A stretch of DNA of 64,000 nucleotides from Sarcina sp034439435 (GTDB taxonomy: Bacteria; Bacillota; Clostridia; Clostridiales; Clostridiaceae). Location: positions 206,421-270,420 of the forward strand of contig NZ_JAPCKJ010000005.1 in assembly GCF_034439435.1 (NCBI RefSeq), in the 5' to 3' direction. A model generated the notes under the pieces. The model worked only from the letters and a program-made list of their open reading frames with translations. It searched no databases and was not told the origin of the DNA. Made by a program: the position numbers and the translations under genes. Shown here piece by piece: positions 32,792 to 41,265 of this stretch; the first letter of the stretch is position 1; each line of letters begins with the position of its first letter.

Positions 32792-34750
32792 TTATTCACC
32801 TTCCCTTGAGTTTTTTACAATAGCTTCTTTAATTTTTTCTATAGCCTCTTCAACGGTAGTATTCTTAAGTTTAGCACCAGCCATAGTCATATGACCACCT
32901 CCGCCTAACTCTTCAAGCACTACCTGAACATTAATATCACCTAAAGATCTTGCACTTATGGCAACATCTTCTCCTAATTTTATTAAAACAAATGAAGCTT
33001 GTATTCCAGTAATATTTAAAAGCTCATCTGCAGCCTGAGCAGCTACAACAGTATCTGTAATATTATCTGGACAAGTTGCTATTGCTATTTTATTTTCTAC
33101 CTTTGCAGATTTTATTATTTCTGCTTTTGCTAGATAATTTTCTAAATTGTTACTAAATATCTTTTTAATCTCTACTGTGTCAGCACCTAATCTTCTTAAG
33201 AATGAAGCTGCTTCAAAAGTTCTTACTCCTGTTTTAAAAGAGAAATTCTTAGTATCTATATATATTCCAGCTAAAAGACCTTCTGCTTCAATTCTATTTA
33301 ATTTAGGTTTTTCTAGCATATATTGAACCATTTCAGTAACAAGTTCTGATGTAGATGAAGCATATACCTCAATATAATTTAATAATGCACCTTTAATATC
33401 CTCTGGACTTCTTCTATGATGGTCTATTACAACTACTCTCTCAATAAGTTCTGTGAGCTCTCTGTCCAATACATAGTTTGCACTATTAACATCTAATATT
33501 ATTAGTAAAGTATTGTCATCTATATTCTTTTTTGCTTCTTCAGTAGATATAAATAGTTTACTATATTCTTCTTTTTCTTTAACCTTTTCTAAGAAAAATT
33601 CTATAGCATTAGTATCTTTTTCTAATACTATATTAACATTTTTTCCTAACTTCTTCACTACTGATGCTAAACCAAATGAAGCACCAAAACAATCCATATC
33701 AGGATTCTTATGTCCCATTATATAAACAGTACTACTTTCATAAACAAGTTCTTTTAATACATGAGCTACAACTCTAGCCTTAACTCTTGTTCTCTTTTCA
33801 AGCTCTTTAGCATTTCCACCAAAAAACTCAATCTTTTTACCTGATTTAATAACTGCTTGATCTCCACCTCTTCCTAAGGCTAGTTCTTTAGCTTTTGTAG
33901 CATCATCTTGGTTTTGCGCTGGAGTTTCTCCACCTCTACCAACACCAATACTTAATGTGACTTCTATTTCATTTCCTAAGTTAATTTCTCTTATAGTATC
34001 TAGTATATCAAACTTTTTAGAAATTTCCTTACCAATAATAGAATCATCTACAGATAAAATATATTTACTGCTGTCATATTTTTTTATCATAGCATTTAAT
34101 GAATTTCCATAGTTATTTATGGTTCTTTCTATCTCTGCTATAAGTAGTGGTTTTTTATCATCATCTATTGTTTTTAAGACCTCGCTAAAGTTATCAACTT
34201 CTAAAAGCATTATACTTTCTTTAGTAGCCTTCCTTAGATAAGTAACATCATTAAAGAAAACTAAAAAGAATTTATCTCCTGATTCATCTAATTTTAAACT
34301 TTCACTGTAGACTTCGTAAATATTACTCTTTATTTTGATATTTTGAGAATTTTCTTTTCCTGTTCTAATTACCTTATCTAAAGCAATTCCTTTTATAACA
34401 GATACTAAATTCGACTCTAATAAATCATCATTATTTATAAGTTTGCTAAACTTGTGATTATACCATATTATTTCCCCAGTAGAATTTAATATGGTTAAAG
34501 GAAAAATCAAATTAAAAATATTATCTTTAACTTTTCCATCCACATCTCTATATAGTTTATCTATCTTTTCCTCTTCATCTTTTTCTTCTCTTAGGAAATT
34601 AGAAATTTTATAAATTAAATAAACTATGTATATAAAAGATATTAACAAAGCTACAATTTTTAAATTTAAATTCCAGAATACTAAGCACATTAAAACTACA
34701 AACGCAAAGTACGCTAAAAATTTATTATAATCTTCCAATATTGATTTCAT
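32792..34750 (-). CDS. gdpP: Cyclic-di-AMP phosphodiesterase GdpP
   Basis: A 652-residue membrane-bound enzyme that hydrolyses c-di-AMP. Two N-terminal membrane helices (about 11-50), a PAS-like haem-binding domain (about 75-165), a degenerate GGDEF domain (about 175-300) and a DHH/DHHA1 domain follow in the expected order. Catalytic metal motifs are GHKNPDMD (346-353), Asp420 and DHH (443-445). The degenerate GGDEF lacks the GGDEF signature, as usual for GdpP. It links c-di-AMP level to cell-wall and potassium balance. It is located between a DUF2232 membrane protein and rplI, the conserved Firmicutes arrangement. Confidence 0.93.
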   Translation of the reverse strand: MKSILEDYNKFLAYFAFVVLMCLVFWNLNLKIVALLISFIYIVYLIYKISNFLREEKDEEEKIDKLYRDVDGKVKDNIFNLIFPLTILNSTGEIIWYNHKFSKLINNDDLLESNLVSVIKGIALDKVIRTGKENSQNIKIKSNIYEVYSESLKLDESGDKFFLVFFNDVTYLRKATKESIMLLEVDNFSEVLKTIDDDKKPLLIAEIERTINNYGNSLNAMIKKYDSSKYILSVDDSIIGKEISKKFDILDTIREINLGNEIEVTLSIGVGRGGETPAQNQDDATKAKELALGRGGDQAVIKSGKKIEFFGGNAKELEKRTRVKARVVAHVLKELVYESSTVYIMGHKNPDMDCFGASFGLASVVKKLGKNVNIVLEKDTNAIEFFLEKVKEKEEYSKLFISTEEAKKNIDDNTLLIILDVNSANYVLDRELTELIERVVVIDHHRRSPEDIKGALLNYIEVYASSTSELVTEMVQYMLEKPKLNRIEAEGLLAGIYIDTKNFSFKTGVRTFEAASFLRRLGADTVEIKKIFSNNLENYLAKAEIIKSAKVENKIAIATCPDNITDTVVAAQAADELLNITGIQASFVLIKLGEDVAISARSLGDINVQVVLEELGGGGHMTMAGAKLKNTTVEEAIEKIKEAIVKNSREGE

Positions 34751-34782
34751 TTTAACAGCCCCTTACTAAATATAATCATTAG

Positions 34783-35790
34783 TTATTGCAATTTCTTTTT
34801 TAGTTTCTCCTTAATGTAACTTCCTAAACTATTTGGATCTACACCTCTTATGTCGACTAAAACATCAATTATTCCTAATAAAGCGAATAATGTTGGCATT
34901 GAAGTAACTAATAATATACTCATAAAAACTATTAAAACATTATTAAATTTTAATTTATATTTTAATAAATTTGAAATTACAGCTAATCCTTGAACAAGAA
35001 GCATCATAAATAATAAATTAAGAGTAACTAAGTATATTCCTTTATTACTTATTACACCTTTACTTACTAAGTATATAATTATCATATTTATTAAAACAAC
35101 AACTGCAATAAGCAGTGGATTAAAGAACCATTTTGAAAATGGTGGTAGACTATTTAACTTAAATCCTAAACTATTGATAATTGCCTTACCAACAACGTAA
35201 CTTAAAAATGCTCTTAATATTATAAGTGTTACTACAGCTATAGGAAGCATAGTAATTATAAAATTAGCATCTACAGATTTCATAAATTCTATCATTTGTG
35301 CATTAGCTGGTGTAGTACCTACCATCTGTTCACTCATCTTAGCAGCTTCATTAAATACCTTTGCTAATTCATTTACGAACTGATTAAAAGTAACTCCTGT
35401 AAAAACAGAAAACATTAATCCTATTTCTACTATTACACCAACTGTATTAGCAAAAATTAAATAAACAAAGGATTTTACTCCAGAAAACTTCTTCTTAACA
35501 CAGTTTCCTAAAACTAACCCTATAATTCCATTTGTTATTATCGATTGAACTCCATATATTGGCCCCATAAAAAATCCAATTAAAACTCCACTAATAATAA
35601 CAGAACAAATAGAGGTTTTAAGATTATACTTTAAATATAGTAAAGCTATAGGAATTGGAACTGCAAAGGCTATTATTTGACCTATGCCTGGCAAACTAGT
35701 AAGCATCATTAACACAAATGTTATTGCTGACATAATTCCAGCTTCCACTATAGATTTACTCCTAAACTTTTGTTCCATATGTTCCTCCAA
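34783..35790 (-). CDS. DUF2232 (YybS-like) membrane protein
   Basis: A 335-residue membrane protein with about eight hydrophobic helices and a short basic C-terminus (IKEKLKKKLQ). The layout and the position directly before gdpP and rplI match the YybS/DUF2232 family. Its function is not established; the S-component-like helices suggest a transporter subunit. It follows the MazG-like gene at 5 bp. Confidence 0.8.
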   Translation of the reverse strand: MEEHMEQKFRSKSIVEAGIMSAITFVLMMLTSLPGIGQIIAFAVPIPIALLYLKYNLKTSICSVIISGVLIGFFMGPIYGVQSIITNGIIGLVLGNCVKKKFSGVKSFVYLIFANTVGVIVEIGLMFSVFTGVTFNQFVNELAKVFNEAAKMSEQMVGTTPANAQMIEFMKSVDANFIITMLPIAVVTLIILRAFLSYVVGKAIINSLGFKLNSLPPFSKWFFNPLLIAVVVLINMIIIYLVSKGVISNKGIYLVTLNLLFMMLLVQGLAVISNLLKYKLKFNNVLIVFMSILLVTSMPTLFALLGIIDVLVDIRGVDPNSLGSYIKEKLKKKLQ

Positions 35791-35795
35791 ATAGA

Positions 35796-36113
35796 TTATC
35801 TTCTTTCTTTTAAGTGGTTAAATAATTTAGTTAAATTACCTCCTTGTTTCTCTAGATTATCTTCTTCAACTATACCAATTTTTAAACTTTTTTTCATTGT
35901 CTCATCTACTTCTATTGCAGAATGACCTAATTTATCTGCCAAAATGTATAGTAAAATCATTAGAGATGCTATGCAATTTACTATAGCATCCTTTGCTACA
36001 TTACTTCCCTTTGTTAAAAGAGTAAATAACTCTCCTAATATACAGATAATTTGAGCTTTTATCTCTTCAATAACCTTTATATCTCCCATAATATTAAAAT
36101 TATCTTTCTTCAT
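35796..36113 (-). CDS. MazG-like family protein
   Basis: A 105-residue helical protein starting MKKDNFNIMGDIKVIEEIKAQ. The pattern ILGELFTLLTKG...DAIVNCIASLMILLYILADKLG resembles the short MazG-like family seen at the head of yybS-gdpP-rplI operons in clostridia. The canonical EExxE metal motif of MazG pyrophosphatases is not clearly present, so nucleotide hydrolysis is uncertain. The start at 36113 follows GGGAGGGG; the upstream extension to 36179 has no ribosome site. Confidence 0.7.
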   Translation of the reverse strand: MKKDNFNIMGDIKVIEEIKAQIICILGELFTLLTKGSNVAKDAIVNCIASLMILLYILADKLGHSAIEVDETMKKSLKIGIVEEDNLEKQGGNLTKLFNHLKERR

Positions 36114-36180
36114 AGTCCCCTCCCAATTATACCCTTTATTATATACCTTTATTTTATTTATTTTTATAGTCTTATGCAAT

Positions 36181-36440
36181 AAAATGAGACTTGATTCAAA
36201 GGAGCCTTTGGCGAACTGTGAATCTTAGTCGAATTTATCTAGGAATTTATCAATTCTTAGTGATAGAAGCTAGAACTTTAGAATTGGTTAATTATCAGAT
36301 AAAATGAATCTTAGTCGAATTTACCCTAGGAGCATAGCAATTCTTAGCGACAGCTTTAGGCTGGAACTTTAGAATTGATAGCTATTAGGCAAAGTGAGAC
36401 TTGATTCAGAGATTATTTTAGCTAACTCTGAGTTTTAGCA
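36181..36440. repeat. Tandem 86-bp repeats with hairpin units and flanking motif, no gene
   Basis: Two direct copies, 36219-36304 and 36305-36394, both start TGAATCTTAGTCGAATTTA and contain CAATTCTTAG (36251, 36338) facing CTTTAGAATTG (36276, 36367), which can pair. TGAGACTTGATTCA flanks them at 36185-36198 and 36395-36408. This lies before the MazG-like operon and after rpsR. It looks like a dispersed repeat element rather than coding sequence. Confidence 0.6.
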
Positions 36441-36448
36441 GAATTTAT

Positions 36449-36490
36449 ATTAAAGTGTACACTTCAATACGGAAACTTGTACACTTTAAT
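36449..36490. promoter_or_regulatory. 13-bp perfect inverted repeat with 16-bp centre
   Basis: ATTAAAGTGTACA (36449-36461) and TGTACACTTTAAT (36478-36490) are perfect inverted copies. No T-run follows in either direction, so it is not a normal terminator. It could be an operator or a large RNA hairpin. Confidence 0.5.
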
Positions 36491-36596
36491 ATACTTACCA
36501 CATTAAACAAAAAAAATTTTAATTTATATAATAAAAAAAGTTTAATAAGGTGTTTCAATCAATCTATATAATACAAGTTTAATTATATAATAAAAA

Positions 36597-36622
36597 AACC
36601 CCTGAAAATATCAGGGGTTTTG
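36597..36622 (-). terminator. Terminator of rpsF-ssb-rpsR
   Basis: AACCCCTGA (36597-36605) pairs with TCAGGGGTT (36611-36619); read leftward seven T follow. Confidence 0.9.
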
Positions 36623-36628
36623 TAACCA

Positions 36629-36874
36629 TTACTCAGTTGTGAATGGTAATAATGCGATATTTCTTGATCTCTTGATAGCATCTGTTAATTGTCTTTGATG
36701 CTTAGCACAAGTTCCAGAAATTCTTCTTGGTAATATTTTACCTCTTTCTGTGATGTATTTCTTTAATTTAGATACATCTTTGTAATCTATTGATTCAGCT
36801 TTATCAACGCAGAATATGCAAACTTTTTTTCTTGCTCTTCTGAATTTTCCGCCTCTTTTTACGTTGTTATTCAT
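36629..36874 (-). CDS. rpsR: Ribosomal protein S18
   Basis: S18, 81 residues, binds S6 and 16S rRNA in the platform of the small subunit. KRGGKFRRARKKVCIFC at the start, IDYKDVSKLKKYI and KHQRQLTDAIKRSRNIALLPF are family-typical. The two cysteines near the N-terminus (CIFC) put it in the zinc-ribbon type. ATG at 36874 is 8 nt from AGGAGGG. Last gene of rpsF-ssb-rpsR. Confidence 0.95.
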   Translation of the reverse strand: MNNNVKRGGKFRRARKKVCIFCVDKAESIDYKDVSKLKKYITERGKILPRRISGTCAKHQRQLTDAIKRSRNIALLPFTTE

Positions 36875-36904
36875 CACTATTTCCCTCCTTACCTAAAATC
36901 TGAA

Positions 36905-37357
36905 TTAGAATGGAATATCTCCATCATCAATTGGTGTCATGTCATCATTACTATTGAATGATGAATCACTAAATGAATTGTCTGGCATACCGAAAGAACC
37001 ACCGAAATCATTTCCTTGGTTAAAACCTGAGTTTCCTCTTGCTCCACCATTTCCTGAGTCGATGAAATCAAAACCTTCAACAACTACGTCAGTAGTATAT
37101 CTTCTAGTTCCGTCTTGAGCTTCATAGCTACCAGTTCTGATATTTCCTGAGATAGCCAATTGTCTACCTTTAGTTATATACTGAGCTATGGTCTCACCAG
37201 TTTTTCCAAAAGCGATGCAACTAATAAAATCAGCCTCATCTTTTTTGAATTGTCTATTTACAGCTAGTGTAAATCTTGCAACTGCCGTACCACTACCTGC
37301 AGCAAATCTAAGCTCTGGATCTTTAGTAAGTCTACCAATTAAAACTACTTTATTCAT
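36905..37357 (-). CDS. ssb: Single-stranded DNA-binding protein
   Basis: A 150-residue SSB. Residues 1-105 are the OB fold (MNKVVLIGRLTKDPELRF), followed by a flexible Gly/Asn/Asp-rich linker and the acidic tip DDGDIPF, which binds partner proteins of replication and repair. Its place between rpsF and rpsR is the standard one in Firmicutes. 13 bp separate it from rpsF. Confidence 0.95.
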   Translation of the reverse strand: MNKVVLIGRLTKDPELRFAAGSGTAVARFTLAVNRQFKKDEADFISCIAFGKTGETIAQYITKGRQLAISGNIRTGSYEAQDGTRRYTTDVVVEGFDFIDSGNGGARGNSGFNQGNDFGGSFGMPDNSFSDSSFNSNDDMTPIDDGDIPF

Positions 37358-37370
37358 TTACGATCACCTC

Positions 37371-37658
37371 TTATTGCTCTTCTTTAACGATGATGTTTCT
37401 GATTATTCCGTCAGTTATTCCGAATATTCTGTCTAACTCTTTTGGTAATTCTGGGTTAGCAGTGAAGTTTATTAAAGTATAGTAACCTTCGTTAACTTTA
37501 GCGATTTCGTAAGCTAATTTTCTCTTACCCCAGAAATCAACGTTGTCAACTGTACCATTTCCGTTTTCTATAACACCCTTGAATTTTTCGATTAAAGCTT
37601 TAACTGCTTCCTCGTCTAATGATGGGTGAGCTACGAATATAGTTTCATATTTTCTCAT
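37371..37658 (-). CDS. rpsF: Ribosomal protein S6
   Basis: S6, 95 residues from MRKYETIFVAHPSLDEEA, binds S18. The second of two adjacent ATG codons is chosen because it is 8 nt from GGAGG and S6 proteins normally start MRKYE; the first ATG at 37661 is possible. First gene of rpsF-ssb-rpsR. Confidence 0.93.
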   Translation of the reverse strand: MRKYETIFVAHPSLDEEAVKALIEKFKGVIENGNGTVDNVDFWGKRKLAYEIAKVNEGYYTLINFTANPELPKELDRIFGITDGIIRNIIVKEEQ

Positions 37659-37686
37659 CATTTACACCTCCTCCCTCTGGACTATG

Positions 37687-37704
37687 GCTATGCTCTAGCA
37701 TAGC
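37687..37704 (-). promoter_or_regulatory. Leader hairpin of rpsF
   Basis: GCTATGC-TCTA-GCATAGC, a 7-bp stem in the predicted leader of about 55 nt. It may be part of S6:S18 autoregulation, but I do not see the CCG motif of the known S6:S18 leader, so this is weak. Confidence 0.4.
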
Positions 37705-37721
37705 AGGGATTACAATTAAAT

Positions 37722-37758
37722 ATTCTAACATTAAAAGAGGGTTATTGCAACCCTCTTT
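37722..37758 (-). promoter_or_regulatory. rpsF promoter overlapping the upstream terminator
   Basis: AAAGAGGGTT (37734-37743) and AACCCTCTTT (37749-37758) form the terminator of the DUF951-mscS unit, with TTTTAAT after it leftward. The hairpin loop and last arm also hold TTGCAA (37745-37750) which, with TAGAAT (37722-37727) and a 17-bp spacer, forms the rpsF promoter. Confidence 0.7.
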
Positions 37759-37801
37759 ATTAATGTAAACATAACTTTTTGAAAATTATTTTTTTAATTT
37801 T

Positions 37802-38014
37802 TTATTCAGTAATTTCTTCCTCTGGGGCATTAGATTTTATAACCTTTTTAACCCCTTTTTGGAATTTAGACCTAGGAAGCATTACGATTCTTGCACACCC
37901 TAAACATTTTATCTTGACATCTGCACCAATTCTTATAACTTCCCATTCATCACTGCCACATGGATGAACTTTTCTCATTTTAACTATATCACCTAGATAA
38001 AATTTGTTAATCAT
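37802..38014 (-). CDS. DUF951 family protein
   Basis: A 70-residue protein of the DUF951 family (FYLGDIVKMRKVHPCGSDEWEV, then IKCLGCARIVMLPRS). Cys residues at CG and CLGC suggest zinc binding. Function is not known. It follows mscS at 22 bp and precedes the rpsF operon, an arrangement conserved in clostridia. Confidence 0.85.
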   Translation of the reverse strand: MINKFYLGDIVKMRKVHPCGSDEWEVIRIGADVKIKCLGCARIVMLPRSKFQKGVKKVIKSNAPEEEITE

Positions 38015-38036
38015 AATAAATTACTCCCCCTTTAAA

Positions 38037-38912
38037 TTAATCCTTTATTATTTCAGTCTTTGGATATGGTATTTCTATACCTTGTTTATCCAATTCCATT
38101 TTAATACGCTTTCTTAACTCTATTTCAGCTCCCCATTGTTCCATTGGTTTAGTTTTACCATATATTCTAATATTTACACTAGAATTATTTAAAGCTGTAA
38201 CTCCATAAACCTTTAAAGGCTCTGTTATGTTCATATTTTCTTTGTTGTATGTATTACAAACATCATTTATTACTTTTATAGCATTATCTATGTCTTCCTC
38301 ATAAGCTATTCCAATATCTACTTGTACTCTCATACTACCCTTACAATCGTTAGTTACTATTCTAATCATTCCATTAGGTATAATATGAAGAGAACCATCA
38401 AAATCTCTAAGTTCTGTTGTTCTAAGCCCTATAGTTTCAACAACCCCACTTACACCTTCAATAGTTACATAGTCGCCCACATTATACTGATCATCGAAAA
38501 GTATAAAAACTCCATTTATTACATCTTTGACAAAACTTTGTGCTCCTAAACCTACTGCAACACCTCCAACAGATGCAAAGGCCCAAGATATATTTCCGAA
38601 TATACTTGATAGCATTGTTGTTATGCCTATAAAATATACAGAATATCTTACTATACTTTTTAATAAAGTTCCTATAGTATTTGCTTTTCTAGCATCTATA
38701 GAAAATTTAAAATTTGTATCAATTTGCTTTTTAACAGCTTTATTTATTATTCTATCTCCTATTTTAATAGTAACTCCCATTAATATAACTATAACAACTA
38801 TAGTTATAAATTTCTTTAATAAGAAATCAATTGTTGATAAAGGTATTTTCATTGCTCCAAACTTAATGTAATCAAATTCAAAATTAATTCCTAAAACGCT
38901 ATCTAATAACAT
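38037..38912 (-). CDS. mscS: MscS-family mechanosensitive channel
   Basis: A 291-residue small-conductance mechanosensitive channel. Three hydrophobic helices lie in the first 110 residues (about 25-50, 65-85 and 90-115); the pore helix reads SVGGVAVGLGAQSFVKDVINGV. A cytoplasmic beta domain follows with DQYNVGDYVTIEGVSGVVE, a strong family signature. It would open under membrane tension and release small solutes after osmotic downshift. It is in the same transcript as DUF951, 22 bp downstream. Confidence 0.9.
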   Translation of the reverse strand: MLLDSVLGINFEFDYIKFGAMKIPLSTIDFLLKKFITIVVIVILMGVTIKIGDRIINKAVKKQIDTNFKFSIDARKANTIGTLLKSIVRYSVYFIGITTMLSSIFGNISWAFASVGGVAVGLGAQSFVKDVINGVFILFDDQYNVGDYVTIEGVSGVVETIGLRTTELRDFDGSLHIIPNGMIRIVTNDCKGSMRVQVDIGIAYEEDIDNAIKVINDVCNTYNKENMNITEPLKVYGVTALNNSSVNIRIYGKTKPMEQWGAEIELRKRIKMELDKQGIEIPYPKTEIIKD

Positions 38913-39037
38913 TAAACCCCTCCCTTATAACTTCACTATAATATACTTTTTATTTAATTCTATTTTGAACTATTGTTGATTTTTAGCTAAATCTGAAGTG
39001 CTAACTAAAAATTAATATCCACTTAAAAATATGGGCT

Positions 39038-39271
39038 TTATTTATATATTTCAAAGCCTTTGCTTGTTATGGAATATATATTTTTAAATTTAATCTCTAA
39101 ACCTTCTATCATCTCTAATTGATCTTTATTAAAAGCTGAACTTATTCCACAGCTTTTTGTTATGTATGTTGGCGTAGGCATTATTATAAATGATATACCA
39201 TTTTCTTTAAGTATTCTTTCACCTTCCATAGCCTCATGTGTATTATTAAAAACCATTATAAAATCTTTCAT
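39038..39271 (-). CDS. DUF3343 family protein
   Basis: A 77-residue protein of the DUF3343 family (MVFNNTHEAMEGERILKENGISFIIMPTP, then SCGISSAF). The conserved Cys in KSCG is thought to act in sulfur or selenium transfer in this family, but the reaction is not established. No signal peptide or membrane segment. It lies alone between mscS and a divergent rightward operon that starts with a LysE transporter and a cysteine-desulfurase-like protein, which may be a functional link. Confidence 0.8.
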   Translation of the reverse strand: MKDFIMVFNNTHEAMEGERILKENGISFIIMPTPTYITKSCGISSAFNKDQLEMIEGLEIKFKNIYSITSKGFEIYK

Positions 39272-39434
39272 ACTAAAAAAACTTCCTTTCTTAAAATCTA
39301 TAACGTTATTAGTATATATTATAAGTATATATCATAAAAGTTAACACTTTTAAAATAATGATGAAAGGTTTCTCATTTTGAACTATAATATAATTATGTA
39401 AATTTATAAAAACAACTATAAAAGGAGTTTGAGT

Positions 39435-40082
39435 ATGTCTTTTTTCTATTTAAAGGCTATTTTATCTGGAGTTATAACAGGCCTTTTAGTTTCAATACCC
39501 CTTGGCCCAGCTGCAATAGAAGCTGCAACACAATCTCTAGATAAAGGTTTTAAAAAAGGCTTTGAAGTTTCCTTAGGTGCAATAGCAGCCGACTATTTGT
39601 ATATAATATTAATAAACTTCGGAGTAGCTCAATTATTAAATTTAAATAGGTATGTAGAATGTGCTTTTTGGATTATTTCAGGATTAGTTCTTATAATAGT
39701 AAATTTAGTCTTTAAAGCTTCTCAAAAAAGTTTAGATGAGAAATGTGTTAAAACTATAGAAAGTCATAAAACTGGTAGCGGCTTTATAAATGGTTTTTTA
39801 ATAACCTTTGTAAACCCTATGACTTTATCAGTTTGGATGGCAGTAAGTGCAGGAATAATGAGTATATGGAAAATTTCAGGTAGACATTTCTTCTCAGTAG
39901 CTATAAGTGCAATGTTCATTACTACTTTAGGGTGGTTTATATTATTAAATTTTATGGCTGCCAAAGGTGGAGGTTTAGTAAAGAAAGAGCTTACGGGTAA
40001 AGCTCATACTGGAGTAAAGTATTTTATGGTTTTACTTGGATTAGGTTTTACCATATACGGAATATTTAAAATTTTCATGTGA
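39435..40082 (+). CDS. LysE-family transporter
   Basis: A 215-residue membrane protein with about six helices of the LysE/RhtB amino-acid exporter family. GLLVSIPLGPAAIEAATQSLDKGFKKGF near the N-terminus is the family signature (PxGP), followed by INGFLITFVNPMTLSVWMA. It probably exports a small amino-acid-like compound; the substrate is unknown. The ATG at 39435 follows AAAGGAG at 7 nt. The next gene's ribosome site overlaps its stop codon. Confidence 0.85.
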   Translation: MSFFYLKAILSGVITGLLVSIPLGPAAIEAATQSLDKGFKKGFEVSLGAIAADYLYIILINFGVAQLLNLNRYVECAFWIISGLVLIIVNLVFKASQKSLDEKCVKTIESHKTGSGFINGFLITFVNPMTLSVWMAVSAGIMSIWKISGRHFFSVAISAMFITTLGWFILLNFMAAKGGGLVKKELTGKAHTGVKYFMVLLGLGFTIYGIFKIFM

Positions 40083-40093
40083 GGTTTTTATTT

Positions 40094-41254
40094 ATGAATA
40101 GAATATATTTTGATAATGCAGCCACTACTTTTCCTAAACCAGACTCTGTAATAAAGGCAATGGTTGATTATATGAATTTTGAAGGAGGAAGTGCAAATAG
40201 AGGTTCATCATCTACAGCATTACAAAGTAGTAGAGCTGTTTATGAATGCAGATATGAATTAGCCAAATTTTTTAATTTTCCCAAAAGTGAAAATGTTATT
40301 TTTACAAATAACATTACAACATCATTAAATATGTTACTTTTAGGAATAATTAAATCTGGCTGGCATATAATTACTACATCTATGGAACATAATTCTGTAC
40401 TAAGACCACTAGTAAAAATTAGTGAAGAAGTCCCTAATGTAGAACTAGATATTGTTCAATGCAATGAAGAAGGTCTTTTATCAATTGAAAAAATCAAAGA
40501 AAAAATAAAGGATAATACAAAACTTATAATTTTATCTCACGCTTCTAATTTAGTAGGAACAATACAACCAATTGAAGAAATAGGTGAAATCTGTAAGAAG
40601 AAGAATATTTTCTTTATTTTAGATTCAGCTCAAACAGCAGGGGTTATTCCTATTGATATGACCAAACTAAACTTAAATGCATTAACTTTTACAGGACATA
40701 AATCTCTTTTAGGTCCTCAAGGAATTGGTGGTTTTATTATAGATGATAACTTAAATTCTATTTGTAAAAATATTTTTTCTGGAGGAACAGGAAGTAATTC
40801 TTCTCTAGTAGAACACCCTCAAGAATTACCTGATAAATTCGAGTATGGAACTTTAAATACTCCTGGAATAATAGGTCTTTTAGAAGGTGTTAGGTTCATA
40901 GAAAAAGAAGGCATTGAAAACATAAAATTAAAAGAAGAAATGTTATGTCAAAAAGCTATGGATTTATTATCTGAAATTCCTGAAGTTAAACTTTATGGTC
41001 CTATAGATGCAAAAAAGAAAACTTCAACAATATCTTTTAATATAGAAGGTATGGATCCTGAATTCACAGGATTCTTATTAGATAGTGAGTTTAATATAAC
41101 ATGTAGGACAGGAATTCATTGTACTCCTCTTGCTCATAAAACAGTTGGTTCATATCCAACTGGAAGTATAAGAATAAGCTTAGGGTACTTCAATACATTG
41201 GAAGAAGTCTATAGATTTGTTGAGGTTATAAAAGAATTAATTTCAAGGAGGTAG
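40094..41254 (+). CDS. Class V aminotransferase, cysteine desulfurase-like
   Basis: A 386-residue PLP enzyme of fold type I, class V. The PLP lysine is Lys203 in TGHKSLLGPQG; His99 stacks on the cofactor and Asp177 in ILDSAQTAG contacts its nitrogen. The C-terminal TCRTGIHCTPLAHKTVGSYPTGSIRISL is typical of a cysteine-desulfurase-like subfamily (EF2568 type) found with LysE- and DUF3343-type genes. Cysteine is the likely substrate and sulfur the product, by family; no scaffold (IscU/SufU) gene is nearby. The ATG at 40094 is preferred to the GTG at 40079 that overlaps the upstream gene. Confidence 0.85.
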   Translation: MNRIYFDNAATTFPKPDSVIKAMVDYMNFEGGSANRGSSSTALQSSRAVYECRYELAKFFNFPKSENVIFTNNITTSLNMLLLGIIKSGWHIITTSMEHNSVLRPLVKISEEVPNVELDIVQCNEEGLLSIEKIKEKIKDNTKLIILSHASNLVGTIQPIEEIGEICKKKNIFFILDSAQTAGVIPIDMTKLNLNALTFTGHKSLLGPQGIGGFIIDDNLNSICKNIFSGGTGSNSSLVEHPQELPDKFEYGTLNTPGIIGLLEGVRFIEKEGIENIKLKEEMLCQKAMDLLSEIPEVKLYGPIDAKKKTSTISFNIEGMDPEFTGFLLDSEFNITCRTGIHCTPLAHKTVGSYPTGSIRISLGYFNTLEEVYRFVEVIKELISRR

Positions 41255-41265
41255 ACTTCCGACCT

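Noticed and set aside
37661..37715. S6:S18-binding leader RNA upstream of rpsF.
   Set aside because: A hairpin exists but the CCG motif and double-stem layout of the known motif were not recognised.
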